Of a DNA stretch of 64,000 nt, positions 1 to 12,900 are shown piece after piece. The translations under genes and the position numbers were made by a program. The notes under the pieces were generated by a model, which worked only from the letters and a program-made list of their open reading frames with translations, made no database searches and was not told the DNA's origin. Numbering within the stretch: position 1 is the first letter of the stretch; each line of letters starts with the position of its first letter. Origin of the DNA: Bombus terrestris (taxonomy: Eukaryota; Arthropoda; Insecta; Hymenoptera; Apidae); contig NC_063283.1 of NCBI RefSeq assembly GCF_910591885.1, positions 3,085,001 to 3,149,000 on the forward strand. Direction: 5' to 3'.

Positions 1-2499
1 ATATCGTCGCTACGTTTTTTAAAAGACAATTTACTGATTTCACGATACAAAGATCGCAGGTGTAGCTCCCAAATACCAGTTTATCCTTCGCTCGTACACA
101 TCGGAAATGCACGTACACTGGTCCTTTAATTTACGCGGCGCTTCATTTACGCCAGTCTTTTCTTTACGCGGCAGTTTTTACGCGCGATCTTAATTTACGC
201 GGCTACTCGCGTCAGTGCTGTATGCGATAAGGATAAAAGTACATTACGTCGCGCTATCTTTTCTTTCGCACTGACAGACGTTATTTATACGATTTTCATT
301 CGCGTAAAACGAATCCATGTGGAACGGATACCGCGCGTAAATCGAGAGACGGGTGTACTATTGCTAAAAATCGATCAAAGTCTCTAGATTCTTACGTAGA
401 GTAGCGTAGGTTGACTCGCGTCTCCTCTCTCGGGGGAAAATCTGGATTTCCGAAAAGCGAAATTTTATCCAACGCAAACGTAATTTCGCCAAAGTTTCTT
501 TTTGCAACGCGAGAGGGGGTGGAGAAGCGAGACAAGAACAAAGGGCTATAATTACTGGCGTTTCGAGTGCGAAACCTCTGAAGAGCGTTCTAACTAGTTG
601 AATTCGCAGAATTTCCCCCATTTAAACGACCGAAATTAGCTCGTCCGTTTGGCCGCGACTGCGAGGGCAAATAAAACCATAGAGTGCAAGAGAGAGAGAA
701 AGAGAGAGACAGAGGCAACTGGACGTGCCAATTCATTTATTCAATTGCATAAAACGTGGAACGGACGAAAACAGGCGGCGCAACGAACTCGACGATACGC
801 GGCCGACCGATGTTTTATTCCCGTTCATTAACCGTAAATAACGCGACACGATAAAAAATTTATATCAATGTCGGGTGTTTGAATCGTTAAAAAATGTCGA
901 CAGCCATTTTTCTTCCTTTCCGCGCATCGTATATCGAGGAAAGGCCGTTATTTTCCTCGCGTGATTCACGGGGCGAACGCGATCCTAACGGAACTGGCAG
1001 AGTTACGGCTCTCTTCGAAATGAACGAATAGGAAACTTACCTCGAGAAAACGTTCCTTTCTTTTTACGATTTTTGGTAATGCGCCGTTTGCACCAGAAAC
1101 CATTATAAAGGCAACCAAACGATTTTACTCGATCATTCTAACGAAATATCCTATTTTAGACAAACATTTTTTACACTCAGGCAATGGCCACGGTGAATGT
1201 TTATCGACGAGATCGATCGTATCAAAGGCCGACAGATGAACCGACAGATTTTTACGCATTCGTGCAAAATCCGAAGAAGCAAAAATGCATACGATATACG
1301 ACAAAACTATATCGCATACCTACGGTAGAATATTCGTTACGACTTCTAATAGGTAAAACGAATCTTTAACTTCTGTCTCTTTTATCGCGCCCATAAAAAT
1401 ATAAATTTCCATAGAAATACGCGCTTCACTGATAAACGATAAAAAGGTCGATTTCATATGGAAACATCGTGAAATATATATCATCGTGCCGAGCTGTCCC
1501 TAAACGAACACGATCGTCGAGTAGACAGCTCCGTCGTGAAGATTAGTTAAATGTTTAACGTTTAAAGAAAGAACAAGCGTGAGCAATGTTCGGGTTCGCT
1601 TATGCCGTGCACGCTACTCGTCAACGTTATTTAAGAGTGATCGATACTCTCGAAACCGTGTCCGTCTATAGCAGGGCGTCCCGTATGGTTGGACAGTGAG
1701 TCAGCGTTATCGATTCCAACATTCTTTGCACCTGTATACTTGGCCAACGATCTCGTTTCCAGCAACGTTCCTTGAAATTCGGTTGTACATAGTTCGCCCT
1801 TAATTATCTCTTCCAATCCTCTCGAGCCGATTCAACGTATCGAAGAGTCGATTAATCGTGTCTGCTTGCCATTCGACAGAAACTACTTTTTGCGGATGAA
1901 TGGACGCTCAATCCGTGATTCGCAAGCTCCAACGGGATACTTCTCGAGATTCTGCTTACTTTTACAATGTCACGTATATCGCAAATTGTTTTCAGTTGTC
2001 CAAAAGTTATTACTTGTACGTAGCAATTACTTGATTCGTCTGATTTATTTTATTTGATCTATGGATATTTATTTGATTTATCATAATTATCATTATATAA
2101 TATCCAAGGATATTATATACGTTCCCTGTGGTTCAGACGATTCACCTGGCTCGGATATCGTCGAAAGTATCTGCAGCCTGATAACATCAGCCGTGCAATT
2201 ATCCTCGAGCATCGCATTAGCCGATTTCGAGATAAGAATTCAGAATGTTTAGCGAAATATATGACACGGTAGTGTATACGAAGCAAATTGCAAAGATACA
2301 AGCTGAAGTGGAAGGCAAAGAAAAGGAACGCGAATCAACGTGGCGATTAGACGAACTCCATTATTACGTTTCACGCCTTTCAAGTTTAATTAAAAAAAAA
2401 AAAAAGAAAAAAAACTGAAAGACATTAAAAGTGTTCGGTGGAGCTAGGATGATCTGGAACTGTATAGAAAAGCGTGAAACATAGGAGAACTACACTTAC
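1..2499. other. Intron 3 of the ADAM gene, right part
   Basis: This is downstream of coding exon 3 on the minus strand. I looked for a further propeptide exon (Cys-His-Tyr-Gly type) and found none. It holds a cluster of TTTACGCGGC-type words at 130-203, a purine run near 690 and an A-rich tract at about 2,391-2,416. The open frames here look like chance. Confidence 0.6.
130..203 (+). repeat. Cluster of five TTTACGCGGC-like words
   Basis: TTTACGCGGC occurs exactly at 130-139, 163-172 and 194-203, with variants TTTACGCCAG at 146-155 and TTTACGCGCG at 177-186. Start-to-start spacings are 16, 17, 14 and 17 bases. Sequence between the words is not shared, so this is not a simple tandem repeat. 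Confidence 0.6.
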
Positions 2500-2655
2500 C
2501 ACTTTCGAGGGTGTGTGCACCACGTACGTGCCTCGATGCTGATGACGCTGCTGATATCCAACCGGTATTAGATCGGTGTTCAATCTCAGGTCTAGGACAC
2601 GTTGCACACCGTCTAGTTCGAAAGCCACCGTCAGCACGTCAGCGTGTTCGACATC
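2500..2655 (-). CDS. ADAM-family protein, coding exon 3 (reprolysin propeptide)
   Basis: This 156-base, phase-0 exon of 52 codons lies between the acceptor TTGCTTCCAG and the donor GTAAGTGTA. It encodes DVEHADVLTVAFELDG, then QRVLDLRLNTDLIP, then a QQRHQHRGTYVVH stretch. The block of hydrophobic strand, D-G, and LDLxLNxDLIP matches the known start of the Pep_M12B_propep domain of ADAM and reprolysin proteins. In that family the propeptide keeps the zinc protease latent. The next exon should carry the cysteine-switch part, and I could not find it in 1-2,499. A long plus-strand frame over the same bases is a shadow. Confidence 0.72.
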
Positions 2656-3311
2656 CTGGAAGCAAAACGGCAAGGACAAGTTAGCGTAATGGCAAAGCGC
2701 ATTTTCCTATCGCGAAACCGCGCGTTTCCGCGTGAACACGCGATAAAACTTCTTCGAATCGGTATTCGAACGCATTATAATCGCTTCAAAGTTCGACATT
2801 ATGCACCTGTTGCGCGGCACGACGTCGAGAGCTACCGGGATCGAGATAAAAGAAGAAACACATCGCGATCGCGTGGAAATGGAATCCGCCGGAAAACCGA
2901 GCCAACGGGCCAATTAGCTTCGATCGCTGACCGACCGGTTTACCTAGCCGGAAAATACTTTCCCCCGTTAACGATCTCTAGATTCAACGATCCGACGATA
3001 AAAAGCTATTATTTCGACGTTGCATGCGCCACTTTGCTTTCTAAAAGCCAGATTTCCCCGGCCTGTACAACAAAGAGCGCAATTCGCCACGTAACGCCAG
3101 ATCTTCCATAAATTACTCTTTCTAGCTATTAACATTTTCCGTTATTTATATTTGTACGCAATAGAAACAGTTCGCGTAATTGATGCTAATTTAGGCAATT
3201 TTTTCAAACTGTGAAACTTGCTCTCTCGGCACGCGAGAATATAACACGGGGCTTCCTATATCCGATCTAACAAGTAGGCAAAAATACGCGGATAATGGAA
3301 TTTTCGAATAG

Positions 3312-3808
3312 TATTAAGTCGTCCGAAAATTTTCTTTCGTTTCATAAGGAAACGGCGGATGCGCAACATTTTCTGTTTTATATTATTTTATCGAATTACG
3401 TATTATCCATTTTGTTTTATCGAAATAAAGATCGCAACGTTCGACGGATTAGGTTTCACGTTTGTATGAACCAATCAAAAACTCTAAGATTCTTAATAGA
3501 TGCACCTTGGTATGTTACCAACGAAACGATACATCGCGACCTTACCCAATTACCTGACACGACGGATCAGATCCGCAGACTAAAAAGACAATACCCTTTA
3601 GATTTAAGCATTAGATTCAACTAGAATCAAACGTACTATAAACTCTTATAATCCAAGTTACAGTACCACGCCAAAGTAATTTACTTGTGATTTTCGATGA
3701 GAATTGATTGTAAAAAGTTTACCAAATAAAAAAAAAATGTTTGTATAAAGATGCACCGCTATAAAAGACGCGTCTATAAAAGAAAGACACTTTTCGGACA
3801 ACCTAATA
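3312..3808 (+). mobile_element. Mariner-like MITE, copy 1, interrupted by a LINE fragment
   Basis: The left end TATTAAGTCGTCCGAAAA and the right end CACTTTTCGGACAACC then TAATA are diverged inverted termini at TA sites. Without the insertion and its target duplication the element is about 218 bases, the same length as the copies at 9,703 and 48,218. It has no transposase, so it is non-autonomous. The insertion occupies 3,471-3,737. Confidence 0.85.
3471..3737 (+). mobile_element. 5'-truncated Jockey-like LINE 3' end (dead)
   Basis: The first part reads in frame as the C-terminal tail of a non-LTR reverse-transcriptase ORF, with RFLIDAPWYVTNETIHRDL and then an RLKRQYPLDL stretch and a stop at 3,622-3,624. 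The APWYV-N-x-HRDL pattern is typical of Jockey-clade ORF2 ends. A short 3' UTR and an A-rich tail (AAATAAAAAAAAAA) follow. It is flanked by a 12-base target duplication, YGTTTGTATRAA, at 3,459-3,470 and 3,738-3,749, as expected for target-primed reverse transcription. Only the last 267 bases were inserted. Confidence 0.85.
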
Positions 3809-5595
3809 GAAGGATCACTCTTCTCGCGTTAAATTTTATTCATCGAAATAGAGATGACAGAAACTGTCAAGTTCCAATATTTAAATATCCTATACTTTTA
3901 ACGCAACGTAACTCCGCAGTTGACCCTCGGCTGACTGAAAATTGATTTTTATTCACGAGCGTCAAATGTCGGATCTCCGTTGCATGCTCGAACTTCTTCT
4001 TTTTTTTTTTGTGACCGATTCGCGGTCGAAGGTGGGGCGAAAAGTCGACCGGTTAAAAAAATTTATATTCTCTGCAGCGATGGAGCTCGAAGTCGACTGG
4101 ACGGGGCTAGGCGCGTCGAGCTTTTTCCGGCGAGTGTTTACGCGCGCGTCGACTAGGCAAATGAATTTACGAATCTTGTTTGCACCGTGCCTCGCTCCAA
4201 TCCATCCCATGTTTAATTCATAGGAAATGCGTGACAGCTCACTTTTCCACGAACAGGAAATATCCTATCTTCGTATCGAAGACACGCGCATTATCATTGT
4301 TGACATGCCGATGGAACGGAAGTAGTCTTACGAAAATCAAAACGTTTTAAAAAAGAAGTGGCAAGAAAAACGAGATAAATTATTCTACGTACTTTTGTTC
4401 GTTTCGCTTGGTGATTGCGAAGGGAATATATAGATATGATATTTGATACAGCGCACGTGTTTCGGAAATAAGCAATGCCACGATTACGACGGTCGATATC
4501 GCGGAAGGTACAGTGAAAATACAACGAACGAACGTTTATATTTACGTTTCAATATTTCCGAAGATATTACAACGAATATGAATAATTTTCATAAACAAAA
4601 TGAGAATACCACGACGAACAAAGATGCTACGAGCGACGCGAAGAGGTCTTAAATTAGGAAGCTAAAACAGTGGAAAAGCATGCGTTGTATACGCATGAAT
4701 GTAACGTATAAAATTTAAATAAATTATTATAACTCGTGTTTTTCATTCAAGAATTCATTTTGTTCTATTAAAGTGGAATAGTAAATTTATGTTCGGGAAT
4801 AAATTATCCACAAATACAGGTATGTGCTTCGATACGTGTTACATCGAACTGATCTTGAATACGATGTCGAATAAATCAGCTTGTTAGCACACTTGATGGT
4901 GTCGAAGAACGCGTTAAGAAAACATGCTTTAAACCCGAATTTGAAGAACAAGACAACTTGGATAATTATAATAGATGCTTGGAAAAATCGGAAAATAAAA
5001 AAGGTCCGAAAATAATTTCTTACAATTTTTCTCCCTACTTTAATCCTCATTTTTTGTGTGCTCTTTTTTGCAACATGGCGTGCAATGAAAACCCTTTCCC
5101 AGGTCAGGCTACGTTTCAGATATTCCGGGCACGGTCGGAGGATGCAGCCTGGATCGAAGATAGATGATCCACGGAATTCTACCGGCGTGGATTCTATCAT
5201 CGTCGTTGGACAGTTAGCAATCCATACCTGGCCGATTGCCAATCTGGGAAACATTTCTCGATATTCCAATTGCTCTACCGCCATGACCCGTGCTCGTTCC
5301 CTGTCGATATCGAGAAACTAATGTGCAAACGGGTCAGGCCTTTTCCACGATTCTCGCCGGCGCAGGTCGTTTTTAACCGGTCCATTAGCAAGTAAAACTA
5401 ACAATGCTCGGATCGATTTTCTCAATATCTCTTTACGCGGCTATGCCTCATTCAGGTTGGCCGATTTATTCGAATTCAAGCCGCTAGAGTTTGAATAACA
5501 TAAATTTAAAGAGGAATATGTAACGAAATTTGAAGAAGAAAAAGGCAGTGCAAGAGACGAAAATATTCCTACGGTAGGTTTATTGCAGAAATATT

Positions 5596-5640
5596 GGGTT
5601 GGCAACTAAGTGGTTGTAGATTTTGTTATTAGTGCATATT
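5596..5640 (+). mobile_element. Single mariner terminal sequence
   Basis: TATTGGGTTGGCAACTAAGT followed by GGTTGTAGATTTTGTTATTAG is the characteristic terminal inverted repeat of mariner elements known from bees. I did not find a matching opposite end or a transposase frame downstream, so this is a truncated or decayed copy of uncertain length. Confidence 0.65.
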
Positions 5641-8600
5641 CGATGCGCTCGAATATATGTGACTGACCTATACACAGACACTTACGGAAGTTAACGCACG
5701 TGCGTGTGCATAAACCAAATACCTGCAGACATCACGCAGCGTCGAAACAACATCGAAGGAATTTTGAACGAACGGGAAGTAGGAAGCTAAAAAATCATAA
5801 AGAGTAAGTATGACATTCTGGTAAAATACTCAAAGCTTTAAAAAAGAAAGGAATTCGATTTGTTGAAAGCATCGGAGCGTATTCCCTTAGTAGCACATAT
5901 TATTATATATTATTGGGGTAGAGAAAGGTCTTCCTGGGAGAAAGTAGAAGATTGTGAAAATAGTTGGCACGATATTTTATACAGCAAAAAATTCGAAAGA
6001 AAGAAACGAAATAGCTCTTTCGAAATTACCAAGGGGAAACCCTCTTGGTAACTTGTATTATTGGAGCAGGAAAAAGGAGTCCCTAGGGAGAAATCGCAAA
6101 AGCTGGTTAAAGAGAGAGATTTCGTGGAGATTCTCATAAAATTGATCCTCGCGTCTCGTCCACCGCGCCCACCCAACTATTGTCATGGAACTGTGTTTCC
6201 ACGAAATGTCCTCCATAACGCTGTCCTTGATTGCGTTCTCGTTTTGCAGGAAACGAGCCGGGAACACGGAAGGTCTCGTGACCGATCCTTTTGCCAAAGT
6301 ATTTTTGCCACGAGGAGCGCCGTTCCGTCCCATTGTTTCCAGCGTTTCCGCCTCGAAGGACGTGGTTCCACGAGATTCTTCTTTCAACTATCTAGCGTTC
6401 AACTGCCAAACCAACGAGTTGACTTTGCGTCCGTATTTTCGCGCAAACTCTATCTACCGATGCGTGAATTCTTCTTAATTTCCTGTTACGTAATTTCTAT
6501 AAAACCTTCTTTAATCGTTGGCTGTGTAACATTTTTCAAATTGAGTATAACGATCGTAACTGCGATAGTGGACCGTGTAAATCGCAGAGTCAGCGTGTGA
6601 TCATTGAAACGCGTTAACGACTCGCTATGTGATTTTAATCGCGCGATGTCTCGTTTCTTCGATTAACGTGGTGCAAGCGTTAACCAATAGTCTTTATCTG
6701 TTTATCGATCGTCTGGAACTAAGCTCGAGGAAAGATATCTCATTATTTTATCGTGCGACTTGCTTTATCGACAGTTAACCTTTAGAAGGCAAAGACTGGA
6801 TCGATTCCTTTTCATGCGCGTATTTTACGTTTATTATATTATCAAGTTATATTTGCACCGCAAGTATTCGAACAGTTTCGTAACTATTATTTAGAAATTC
6901 AGGAAGAGCCGAGCCTAATTGAAAACTAAGGCTGAACTTAATCTAGAAATGTGTGAAACGTCGAACTGTACGCCTTAATCGTGATGCAATAATTTGACGC
7001 TTTGACTGCCACGCAAAGGACAAAGGACACTACGGGAGTATTTTTATTATTCGAAGCGTATAATGACAAAATGATAACAACGTTCTTCCCCAATGTACCG
7101 TTTATCTTATTGGTGGCACCTTGGTATCAATTGATAGCGACACGTTATAACAAGGCTTTGTTCGTTTCAACAAACTATTCGCATTCGTCGTTTCGTCGTA
7201 AGCAAAACGCGCAGAATAAATCGTTGAAACGTGTAGAAGATATTAGTAAACAGTATTATGATTATCTTTAATTACGTTTTCCTCGGTCTTTTCTTGAACC
7301 TTTTAATTCTTTTCTCAGGCCTGGTCTAAACAAGCGAACCGAGATATTCGCAGAACGTCGTTTCGTTAAAGCGCGCGATCTACCGATACAAAACCTGGAA
7401 ATCCAAAATATGCAATTTTTCATTGTACCACCGAAAAATGTCGATATCAGCGCACGTTATTCGATACCGCGATGGCAGGAAACACGCCATAACGAAAGCG
7501 GATTTATCGCGTTAATTTTGAAATAAACACCCGGTGGCGAGAGGAATTGCAATTAGCGTGGGCAATCCCGAATGCGGTTACCGCAGTGGTTAAACGCGAG
7601 AGAAGAATTAGAGAGGAGGGTTAACGTTAGGATTAACGAAAATAATTCGAAGGTGAATCGTGGCCGGCGCTTGCTAATTGTTACGGCGATAAGCCACGCG
7701 AAAGACGCGTTAATTATTCGAACTGACGGGTTTCTTGGAAATTCGGTTGGTTAACGAGCTCGTAGCGAGCGTGCACAATGTACGTAACGTACAGAGGGGC
7801 TCTTTGTAGGTGCTGTATAGGATGAAAGGCATCTTTTAATCTCGCCTCGGCGACTAGGTCGACGGTTAGAAGAACATAGAGGATGAAGGAACTGGCGTTT
7901 CCGTGTCCTAGAGGCCTCTGGGACCGGGGCAAAGGGACCGCTCTACGCTTCCGCTAATGATTAACGTAATCCACAAAGAAATTTCCATTGTGTTCTAGCA
8001 AACGGTCTCGGTTTTTCAGTCGGCCACTTTGCGCACTTTTCTTTATCGCAGTTGCAAGCTACCCGATAGTTCGCCGGTTCCGCTGCAGGCGAACCTGTTC
8101 CTCTGGTTGTTATATGGTGGCAGATAATTATCGCGCGAAGAGGTTGCCAACGAGTTGTTTGCATTTACGATACAATGACTGGTAATCATCGATAACTATA
8201 AACCATGACCGTAGAGATAGCTTCGAACCAGTTTATCGTTATTCGTTTAGGATGGACGAACATAGACACCCTTGTTCGTGAGTACCAAGGCCTGTGTGTG
8301 TAGTTTAGATAAACCCATAAAGAAAATACCCTGACTCGTGTGTAGTGGAGATTCACCGAGACTAAGCTAATCCAAGCTGCGCCACGGTAAATCGCAAAAG
8401 TTCTCGACACACGGACCCTTTCTATCTGTTTCAAAAGCCGCGACGTCGATTTCACGATATACAGCTGATCGGGATCGGTGTTCTTTCGTTTGCGATAGCA
8501 GGCGAGAAAAGGATGTTCAGAAGAACGCGGTAGACCTCCCCGAGGACCTGGTGTCGCACGATGCGCCTAAGATCTACGAAAAATTGTTCACGAGGCAATC

Positions 8601-9702
8601 TCGCGCTAGGCCAAGCTAAATGGACCTTCGAGGCACTTGAACTTGGCTTCGGTGAAAACGCTTCCATATATTTGTAGAGAATCAATTTTTCAAGTGATTG
8701 GACTAGTTTAGCTTGCCAACGGAAATGGTTCCGTATAAATGCATCGAAGCAAATGCCCTTAGCTTGCCAATGGATCTTTAACTTTACGAAAGTATTCGAT
8801 ACGTATATATGGTGTGCGTTATTCGAAAAATTGAAAGGATTTTCCAGATAATCTAGATCGATGTTCGCGATTCGTACGACATCAGCACGGCGAATTTCCC
8901 TTATCGATGCACTTTTTAGTCGAAGAGTTTCGTTGCTTTCAGTGTACACGCTACGGCACAGCAACTACTCTATTTTCCTTTGCGGTTGCAAACTCACGAA
9001 CCGCATAAAGGGAATCTAAGTATATACACGATCTGCCTTTACCTCTGTTTGCCTCTCTCTTTCGCCTTTCTTCTTGGCATGTTGCATCGTCGATGAGATC
9101 ATCGAAGCTCGATAAACCAACAGAATTCACCGACAGTTAACCAAAGAGCGTCCTCCATTCTATGGCTATGAATACGTTTTTGTATATTACGTTCGACCGG
9201 AAATTTCCTTCCATCGCCTGTTATCTTTGCCTTGCTTTTTATCCTAGCGATACATTTTACGTAGCAGCAGTAAACGCGGCGCGACAATCGAGTTATCGGA
9301 TTACGGCGATAAGAGAAATTAAACAATAAAAAATACCTCAAAATCTATTCGATCGAATTAAAAATTCGGTCGAACCATGCACGCGGTTAAAACGATAAAG
9401 AGTGCGAAAACAGTTGAAGGGTTTATCGAAGAATTTTCTATCGAAGGGCAATTTCCGCTGCAATTTGCAACGACTACGGAATTGCCGACAATAATCCTCT
9501 TATACATCTGCCTCTCTCTGTTAAGGCAAGAGACGTAAACCTTTTATAGGAATACGTATTGATGCCTCGATAATCTTATAAAATTAGAAAAACATCGGCG
9601 ATAAACAATTTGGAAAATAATGACATCGTGGTCCTTGGGGTTTTCTGCCTTTCCGGCGTCAAATACGCGAAACGAGATAGATCTTCAACTTGTGACAGAG
9701 AA

Positions 9703-9921
9703 TATTAGGTTGTCCGAAAAGTTTCTTTCGTTTTATAAGGAAATAACGAATGCACAACATTTATATTATTTATATTATTTTATCGAATTACGTATGGTCG
9801 ATTTTGTTCTATCAAACTAAAGATCACAACGTTGGACAGATTAGGTTTCATATTTATATAAATATGCGTTGTTGTAAAACACGTGTCTGTAGAAGAAAGA
9901 CACTTTTCGGACAGTCTAATA
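9703..9921 (+). mobile_element. Mariner-like MITE, copy 2 (intact length)
   Basis: This 219-base element runs from TATTAGGTTGTCCGAAAAGT to CACTTTTCGGACAGTC then TAATA. It is collinear with copy 1 (shared blocks TTTCTTTCGTTT, TTATCGAATTACGTAT and GATTAGGTTTCA) and is the same family as the reversed copy at 48,218. It has no coding capacity. Confidence 0.88.
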
Positions 9922-12900
9922 AATGTTATCACGAATATCAATAGCTTTATTATCGATATTTATTATTAAACGAAATTGCCACGGTGAACACGGAATAGAA
10001 ATAGTCATCGGGTTTCTCTATTACGCTGGGCCACATAATCAACAAGCCGTTACGAATTAGTCTCGCGCATCCGATCGTTTTCTCCGGGGAACCATTGGAA
10101 AATCGAGATCGCGTGTAATCAGTGAATCGAATGATGCTGGCGCGAAGAGATCAGCTGCGAGTTGCGACGTATGGTAAGCGACCCTACGTAGCAGGAAATT
10201 AGATTCGTCGCGGCGGACAGACGCGCTGATAGCGTTCATTCTTCCCTGTGATAACGAGAAACGAGGTCAATTGCCTTACTTCGTTGACGCCGCGAGATCG
10301 CTGTTACTTTAGTGTCTGTAGCATTAGGCAACGAAGCGATTCTTCTAATGCCTCGGCCACTATATACACGTTCTACGATTGTTTCCTCGTTCTCAATTTC
10401 TACGCGTTTCTTCGCTTCTTTTCCCCTTTCTTATACTTTCTCTCTCTCTCTCTTTTGATCGAATTAAAGCAAAACGACTTTCGGCTCCGTTCGAGTAATC
10501 CTAACACTTCGCCTTTCCGATTGCCGTTTCAAACAACCACTCCCGTTACAAATGTATTCCCGTTACGGTCCGAAACTGTTTCAACGATTTTCCCATGGCA
10601 ATTGTCTATATCGTATCATCGATGAACACGATATAGCGCGGCCGTAAAATCGTCATTAATCGTAATATTATGAAGAATGTTCTGCTCGTTATATTGGAAA
10701 CGAGATCGCCAGACGATCAATGAGCGTTCGGAATTTTAATTATTTTTACTGTAGCACCACCTTCGTGTATTGCGCTAACGAAATTCTCGTATAATTCCAA
10801 CGTTTCTTTTTCTGTCCTAAACACCGATAACACGTAACAAGAAACAAGTGCGAGCTACTACGTTTAACATATTCTAACGTGCAAATAAAGATTTAACGAG
10901 CGAATAAATTCGAAATCAATTTCCTTCCTGTCTACTTCTTCAATCTGCCTTTCATTCGTGTTTCGCGGATTCATAAACTCCATAGATAAAATCGGTGCCT
11001 ATTTTTACGCGACCGTATCTTCTACTTTTTTATCGGATCGTGGCATTTCGCGATCCTTTCAAACCGATTCATAGCGCACACGGATTAAGCGGAAGCGGCT
11101 AAGAGCGTGCCATGTTTGAGCACCGGGCGATTTATTTATCTCGGCTGTCTATGCTAATGTTTTCAAACTGGTGGCAAACAGCAAGGCAACGTGCACGCGC
11201 ATCCAAGTAGTTCTCTCTCTCCGGCGGAACATCGGACAAACTTTGCTTCTCGCTTCTATTGGCTGTGTTTACCTGCAGCCGCGCGTATCGTTTTGCTCGA
11301 CGAGAAGCACCGGAATCGCGTGTTACGTGGAATCGCTGTAACTCTCGAACTGTGCGGTGCACGTGGATGTTTCGATCAACCAGACACCCGACTCTGGCTT
11401 TCACCATCCACATACCCACACAGTTTATCTTTGTTCTCTCTCCTTCCAACCGTTTTGCAACTTCCGCGCGACGAGCTTTTTCCTACCGATTAAGCAGCTT
11501 TCGCGTAACAGGTCCGAAAGGTCAAATTTCGGTATCACGTAGTATTCGTTAAAATCAGCATCGGTATTCGTAATCGAGCATTCAAATATCATTGGCAGGC
11601 AGTGGATTTTTAAGTATTTATTGGAAATTTGACGGTGCAAAATTTTACGACACGAAAACATCGATAAAATATCCAAAGGACAGTGTCTTCTGTGATATAA
11701 TATTTGATAGGTAAAATAATTTTCTATCGAGGATCTACTTTCGTAATTAAGTATATTCGTAAAAGTATAAATTTGCATAAAATTTACATCGATCATTAGT
11801 GGACCGTAGGTGTTTATGGAAACTCGTATTTTTCTAACTGTAATTTACAAAATGCAGATACAAAAATGTTTAATCCGTTGATACATTATAAATTCTTAAT
11901 TGTTAAATAAATCGTAAACTGTTGGTCTTGAAAAGAGTTTACTTTGAATATTTTATATACGAAGGGTAAAAACGAGGAATTTTAACGCATTTTCAGTTTG
12001 ACATATTTCCGTATGGTCATGTGTGTGCTTTTTGCCGCTGGTTATATCGCATTAATTTTCCCAGCTTTACAATAATTATAAGAAATTGAGTTGCACACGG
12101 CATTTTTCATTTCACACGGTTTAACGTACCATATATTATCTAAAATTACAAGTAAAAGCTGAGGATGATGCAGAATAAAACGAAGGATAAAAGGTTTCAT
12201 TTTCACGCGATATCTATGAGAAAGTACGAAATTGCCACGTTGTATTTACACCGAAGAATAAATTTTCGTTCTCCGAGAAATGTTCAAATTTCACATTCCT
12301 TTCTCCCGTGTACCCTTCGCACTTTTGCCTGTCAAGTGCGTTCTACGCGTTCTTTGTACCGTCAAACTTCTCCTAAATAAGCAAATACCTGTGCTCTGAT
12401 AATTAGTAGCTGCGAGTATTTTTATGTTGTTTGATAGGGATTCGTCGATACTTCGCTCGGTTTCAACCACAGACTATCCTCGTCCATCTACCTCGCGTCG
12501 AAAATACTACGGAGCCGCTTCGTTTATTTTGTTTTCAACGCATCTCGCGTTAAGAGGATTCATCGGCTTAAAAATAGCTCGGCACAAAACACATCTCCGG
12601 AACAGCTTCGGAGCGAACATGATGCGCGAACGAAAACCGTGACGAAGTCCGTGATGGAGCTTACGACGCGATGGAAGCTCCAGGCTCGGCTTCGTCGCGG
12701 TCGAATATCCTCGCCCTGGCGTGTCATCGATGAAATTTCTGCCGCGACCTCTCGTCTCTGTGCGACAGGTAGGTCGGAGTTAATGCTGCTATTCTGGATT
12801 ACGTATTCGCAGTGCGGCGCGACATTTGCATCGAAATTGTTGCAGCGTCGACGCGGCGGCCCGTATCTAGCATTCCAAGTCGGCTGCGTAAATGCAGACA

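Noticed and set aside
2644..3111. 155-codon plus-strand frame partly antisense to ADAM exon 3
   Set aside because: Its start overlaps the edge of a supported exon on the other strand and the rest has no recognisable domain.
4787..5284. 165-codon minus-strand open frame in intron 2
   Set aside because: No recognisable domain, basic and hydrophobic composition unlike a folded family, and no splice sites tying it to the ADAM exons. It probably reflects chance.
6061..6600. 179-codon plus-strand open frame with several overlapping open frames
   Set aside because: Open frames on both strands over the same bases, no domain, and low-complexity hydrophobic ends.
7105..7135. GCACCTTGGTAT word resembling the LINE fragment at 3,500
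   Set aside because: Only a dozen bases match and the surrounding frame does not continue the reverse-transcriptase tail.
8452..8964. 170-codon minus-strand open frame
   Set aside because: No family resemblance. It contains two near-identical AGCTTGCCAAYGGA words that suggest repeat-derived DNA rather than a gene.
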